Positions 60,586-64,000 of a stretch of 64,000 bases of DNA are shown here, piece by piece. Each line of letters starts with the position of its first letter. Within the stretch, counting starts at the first letter, position 1. The stretch is from contig NZ_CP071793.1 of the NCBI RefSeq assembly GCF_017498545.1, forward strand, positions 8,426,256 through 8,490,255, in the 5' to 3' direction. The stretch is from Sulfidibacter corallicola (GTDB lineage Bacteria; Acidobacteriota; Holophagae; Acanthopleuribacterales; Acanthopleuribacteraceae). Under the pieces are notes generated by a model that had not been told where the DNA came from, made no database searches, and saw only the letters and a list, made by a program, of their open reading frames with translations. A program made the position numbers and the translations under genes.

Positions 60586-63171
60586 ATGATCCTTCTTCGG
60601 GAACTGGTTCCCAAACGCGTGATGATTCGGTGCTTGGCCCTCGCCTCGGTTTGGCTTTCGTGGACGAGCTGGGGCATGGGAGGCATTCAACGCAGTGAAT
60701 TGATCGGGCTCGACGAGGACGGTGTGTTTCGTGCCGTGCCACTCGAGAATCGGAATTTCGAGACCATTGAAACCACTCAGGAGCATTTGCGGCAAATTAC
60801 CGTCTCACCCGATGCGGCCCGGCTTTTCTATTTCACCGATGACGAGCTGCGTAGTCGCGATTTGGATGGACAGGATCTGAACATTCTGGCCACGGAATTG
60901 GTGAATCACGACGGATTGGTGCTGGACGAACAGGCCGGAACCCTTTATTGGCGATCCGCTGAGGGGATTCACCGCGTCGCGACCGATGGAACTCAGGCGA
61001 CGTTGCTCGTGGCCGACCCAACCATTGACGCCTTTTTCCTGCGGCCTGGCGTGGCGCTCTACTATTTGATCGGTGCGTCGGTCTTTCGCGCGGGGGTCGA
61101 CGGCAGTTCGCCCCAGCCGCTGGTGGATCTCTCCGTCTCCACCGCGAGTTCGTTTGTGGTGAATGGCGACGAGAGCCTGGTACATTGGCTCGGCGACGAT
61201 TTGGCGCGCACCAACGTTCAGAGCGGGGTTTCGGAGGTATTGGTCCAGGATCTCGCCAACGCCCCCTACGACCTGCAATTCAACGGGGACGAGACGCGTC
61301 TGGTGTGGCTGGACAACGCGGGTGTCCAGTCGAGCGATCTGTTGGGACAGAACCTCGATCGGCTGTTCGAAACAGACTTCTCGTTTGGGGCATTCGACTG
61401 GCATACCAACACGGTTTGGTACACTCAATCCGAAATCTACCTCTATCGCGGCGATTTGGTCAGCGGTGAAGCGACCCTGCTCGAGGCCATGGGCGCGCTT
61501 TACGACCCCGGTTCCTTGAGCTTGCGCCAAGATCGGATCTTTTTTTACGATCCGATCCAGGAGACTTGGGCGACCGGCCCGTTGCAGGAAAACACCTACA
61601 CGCCTTTTGCAGAGGCCGAAGCCTTCGGAAATCGCAACGGTGCCCTGAGATTCGATCCCTGCAGCGATGCTTTTTTTTGGTTCGACGAGACCGAAGTGGT
61701 TCATGTGGACGAAGCGGGCAATTTCGTCACCAGTTTCCAGCCTGCCGGTGTGGACCGCATCGACGATCTTCTTCTGGATCTGGATCGCGAGCACCTGTAT
61801 ATCACCTTGTTGAACGAGAGTGGAGTTCGGGGTTTGCTGCGCACATCCCTCACCGGTGGGGATCCGACGGTGGTGTTGGAACCCCTTCCCGTGCCCGCTC
61901 CTCAGGCGGGTAAGTTTTTTGTGGATGGGGAACGGAACCGCATCTATGCGGAAGAACAGAACGTCCTGCGTGCCTACGACTTGAATGGCGTGGAATTGTT
62001 CTTTCGGGTTTGGTCGGGTAGTTCCCTGTTTTTCTTATACAACCCTCTGAATGGGAACTTTTTCGAGATAATCCCTCATCCGTTTTGCAGGGTAGATTCG
62101 GAGGTTCGCGTCATCGATTTGGATACGGATCGTATCGCCCAACAAACAGTTGCGTTGGACATAACCCACAGGCCGTTGTTGGGCTTGCATGTAAACCGAA
62201 TCGTGATTCCGGAAAGTTCGGGAACTTCCTACCGGTTCGTGGCTCTCGAGGAGCTGTCCCAACAATTGGGCGACCTTCCAGTGCAAACACCGATCGATTT
62301 CAGTGTCGACCCGGTGAGGCACACGTTGTTTTGGAGCGAGGAAGATTCGAACGACATTCGCAAAGCATCGGCATTCGGTGACGGCTCGGATGTAGAAACG
62401 GTAGTCGACACCGATCTGGATCCAAACCTGGTCCATTACGAGTCCATTACGGACAAGCTCTATTGGACCGATGACTTCGCCCTGACCCTGTCGGAAGCCG
62501 ATTCCGACGGAAACAGTGTTCGCACGGTGCTTCAGTTGGCCGGTGAACATCTGTTTCGGGCGTTTTGCGTGAATGCCGCCGATCAGGAAGTCTTTTGGTA
62601 CGACGGAACCGCGGTGCACCGGGCCAATCTTTCCGATGGCGGTGCGCAAACGACGATCTTTACGGCCGCAAGCCACCCGAATGTCGAAGCGTTGGGTACC
62701 TCGATGTTTTGGAACCGCAAATCGCGGCGCCTTTTTATCGTGGGGACGGGCACCGATTCGATGCCGGGCCGGACCGACCAAATCATCTTCAGTATCGATC
62801 GCGATGGAAACGATCTACAAATCCATTACGCCACGTTTTTTCGGATAATCGACCTGGCCATCGACCGTTCGGGCAACGTTCTGTATTGGGCGATGCATTG
62901 GGGGGGCACGAATCCGTGCCCCACGGGGAACCAGGAGGAGGACGGTCCGGACCTGTACCTGTACCGGTTGGAATTACCTGGTGGCGAAACGACGCGGCTC
63001 AATCGGTTTCGGACCATGCCGCAATTGGATCGGCTCGGCGTGGTTACCCGCTTGGACAACGATTGGGCCAATTCATTGAGCTATTGGGATGACGGTCCCG
63101 AGGGCGTGCGGGTCGACGTGCGGGATTTGGTGACCATGGTCAATGGTGGTGCCGTCATGTGCGCGGATTGA
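60586..63171 (+). CDS. Exported YWTD-type beta-propeller protein
   Basis: 861 residues. An N-terminal hydrophobic signal (about 11-30, MIRCLALASVWLSW) is followed by long arrays of propeller blades with the YWTD-like core and a D-x-D-G-x turn: TLYWRSAEGIHRVATDG, TLFWSEEDSNDIRKAS, KLYWTDDFALTLSEADSDG, EVFWYDGTAVHRANLSDGG, NVLYWAMHW. This is the low-density-lipoprotein-receptor class B pattern, about six blades per propeller; length suggests two or more propellers. There is no catalytic domain. AGGGAG lies 6 bases before the ATG at 60586. A binding role outside the inner membrane is likely. Confidence 0.85.
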   Translation: MILLRELVPKRVMIRCLALASVWLSWTSWGMGGIQRSELIGLDEDGVFRAVPLENRNFETIETTQEHLRQITVSPDAARLFYFTDDELRSRDLDGQDLNILATELVNHDGLVLDEQAGTLYWRSAEGIHRVATDGTQATLLVADPTIDAFFLRPGVALYYLIGASVFRAGVDGSSPQPLVDLSVSTASSFVVNGDESLVHWLGDDLARTNVQSGVSEVLVQDLANAPYDLQFNGDETRLVWLDNAGVQSSDLLGQNLDRLFETDFSFGAFDWHTNTVWYTQSEIYLYRGDLVSGEATLLEAMGALYDPGSLSLRQDRIFFYDPIQETWATGPLQENTYTPFAEAEAFGNRNGALRFDPCSDAFFWFDETEVVHVDEAGNFVTSFQPAGVDRIDDLLLDLDREHLYITLLNESGVRGLLRTSLTGGDPTVVLEPLPVPAPQAGKFFVDGERNRIYAEEQNVLRAYDLNGVELFFRVWSGSSLFFLYNPLNGNFFEIIPHPFCRVDSEVRVIDLDTDRIAQQTVALDITHRPLLGLHVNRIVIPESSGTSYRFVALEELSQQLGDLPVQTPIDFSVDPVRHTLFWSEEDSNDIRKASAFGDGSDVETVVDTDLDPNLVHYESITDKLYWTDDFALTLSEADSDGNSVRTVLQLAGEHLFRAFCVNAADQEVFWYDGTAVHRANLSDGGAQTTIFTAASHPNVEALGTSMFWNRKSRRLFIVGTGTDSMPGRTDQIIFSIDRDGNDLQIHYATFFRIIDLAIDRSGNVLYWAMHWGGTNPCPTGNQEEDGPDLYLYRLELPGGETTRLNRFRTMPQLDRLGVVTRLDNDWANSLSYWDDGPEGVRVDVRDLVTMVNGGAVMCAD

Positions 63172-63293
63172 CCGCGGCCTCCCGATAAAGTCGAAACGAC
63201 GATCGAGCCGAGCGGAGCCCGAACGGCCCACATGCACGCTCCTCCCGACATAGGTGCCGACGCCGCCGATGCCCCCGGTTCGGGCGAATTGGG

Positions 63294-63493
63294 GGAATTG
63301 GGGACAGGCAAACGGAATAGGCTCAAACGAAACAAGTTGTACGCCCGTTCGTTTTAAGCATCCGCTTCGATGGTGAATGCGGAATAGGGGGAATTGGGGA
63401 CAGGCGAATTGGGGACAGGCAAACGGAATAGGCTCAAACGAAATAAGTTGTACGCCCGTTCGTTTTAAGCATCCGCTTCGATGGTGAATGCGG
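63294..63493. repeat. 111-bp tandem repeat, two units
   Basis: GGAATAGGCTCAAACGAA-x-AAGTTGTACG and GTTTTAAGCATCCGCTTCGA recur 111 bp apart (for example 63314 and 63425). Each unit opens with the GGGGACAGGCAAACGG motif. Confidence 0.9.
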
Positions 63494-63550
63494 CGTGCGC
63501 ATCGGCGAGCGAGCGGGGGTGGCCAAGGAAAACGGTGGTGCCATTCCACA

Positions 63551-63810
63551 TACCGATGAAGCCGGATCGGTGGACCGTCCAGCAAGCGCGTTGTAAGCCT
63601 TTTGGGGACAGGCAAATGAAGCCCGTTGGTGCCGATGAAGCCGGATCGGTGGACCGTCCAGCAAGCGCGTTGGGAAGCCCGTTGGGGACAGGCAAATGAA
63701 GCCCGTTGGTGCCGATGAAGCCGGATCGGTGGACCGTCCAGCAAGCGCGTTGGTAAGCCCGTTGGTGGGAAGCCCGTTGGTGGGAAGCCCGTTGGGGACA
63801 GGCAAATGAA
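63551..63810. repeat. ~80-bp tandem repeat, about three units
   Basis: CGATGAAGCCGGATCGGTGG and ACCGTCCAGCAAGCGCGTTG recur at 63561, 63640 and 63720 (spacing 79-80), each followed by GTTGGGGACAGGCAAATGAA; the last unit also has a small AAGCCCGTTGGTGGG triplication. Confidence 0.9.
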
Positions 63811-64000
63811 ACAGGCTCAAACGAAACAAGTTATAAGTTAGGTTGTTTTTGGGTTTCACCTCGTTGGTGAATGCGGAAGGGGAGAGGTTTCGGTCGAGTG
63901 CCTCGAAAAGCGAAACCCTGCAGTTCCGCAAGAATGATCAAACATCGCGAAGCCTGACAGCATATGATGTTCTGCATTACAGGACGTGCCTGAACCGGAA

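Larger units (their letters stand above)
63172..64000. repeat. Gene-free repeat field at the right edge
   Basis: About 830 bases with no gene. It contains GGGGACAGG at least six times (63300, 63396, 63411, 63604, 63684, 63794) inside two kinds of tandem unit, annotated separately. Confidence 0.8.

Overview
The window reads as a chromosomal segment of a GC-rich Gram-negative bacterium: it has a TonB-dependent outer-membrane receptor, Sec and Tat exported proteins, a pseudopilin-like domain, and many short Shine-Dalgarno-led genes, some starting with GTG or TTG. Two Ser/Thr kinases with C-terminal TPR arrays, a SET-domain protein, Ig-like, leucine-rich-repeat and YWTD-propeller exported proteins, and long repeat-filled intergenic regions suggest a large-genome, predatory, symbiotic or otherwise surface-complex lineage such as Acidobacteriota (Acanthopleuribacter-like). 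That lineage is an inference; no rRNA gene is present. I found no tRNA, rRNA, CRISPR array, transposase or phage module. Layout, left to right. 1-10.6 kb: end of a TonB receptor gene, an FAD/NAD(P)-binding protein, a kinase-TPR protein, a TolB-like propeller, a small K+-channel-like protein and an exported DJ-1/PfpI protein. 10.7-16.4 kb: a DUF4139-like protein, a 197-bp tandem palindromic repeat array, a divergent dehydrogenase/LysR pair, and two tandem paralogous small exported proteins. 17.1-24.1 kb: a TerB-like / GT28-like glycosyltransferase / coiled-coil operon, then a second kinase-TPR protein. 24.4-26.2 kb: a VOC protein and a LysR regulator divergent from a small monooxygenase-like gene across a perfect dyad. 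26.2-35.3 kb: a Tat-exported protein and a giant Ig/EF-hand/LRR protein in one operon, a serine hydrolase, and a PHB-depolymerase-like esterase. 35.6-39.2 kb: two nearly identical dihaem cytochrome c genes made by a ~1.2-kb tandem duplication, downstream of an ECF sigma / membrane anti-sigma pair. 39.4-44.6 kb: a HEAT-like protein flanked by ~315-bp direct repeats, an AraC/SnoaL pair and a TauD-type dioxygenase. 45.4-48.7 kb: a low-GC gene for a large nitrilase-like protein with a Ser/Asn-rich N-terminus, then a membrane-anchored methyltransferase. 48.8-54.1 kb: a six-gene same-strand block of two Thr-rich proteins, a small leader-like protein, a retropepsin-like protease and two glycosyltransferases. 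54.5-63.2 kb: a membrane protein with a GspG-like tail, an exported alpha/beta hydrolase with duplicated terminators, a SET-GNAT fusion protein and a YWTD-type propeller protein. The right end is repeat-only. The strongest candidates for something undescribed are the Thr-rich/retropepsin/glycosyltransferase block (48.8-54.1 kb), the SET-GNAT fusion (57.8-59.7 kb) and the nitrilase-like AT-rich gene (45.4-47.6 kb). A further theme is repeat-driven remodelling. A GGGGACAGG motif recurs at least 17 times, only between genes, and lies at or inside two local duplications that each copied the 3' tail of a neighbouring gene. A second, palindrome-centred family occurs as a tandem array and as single diverged copies.
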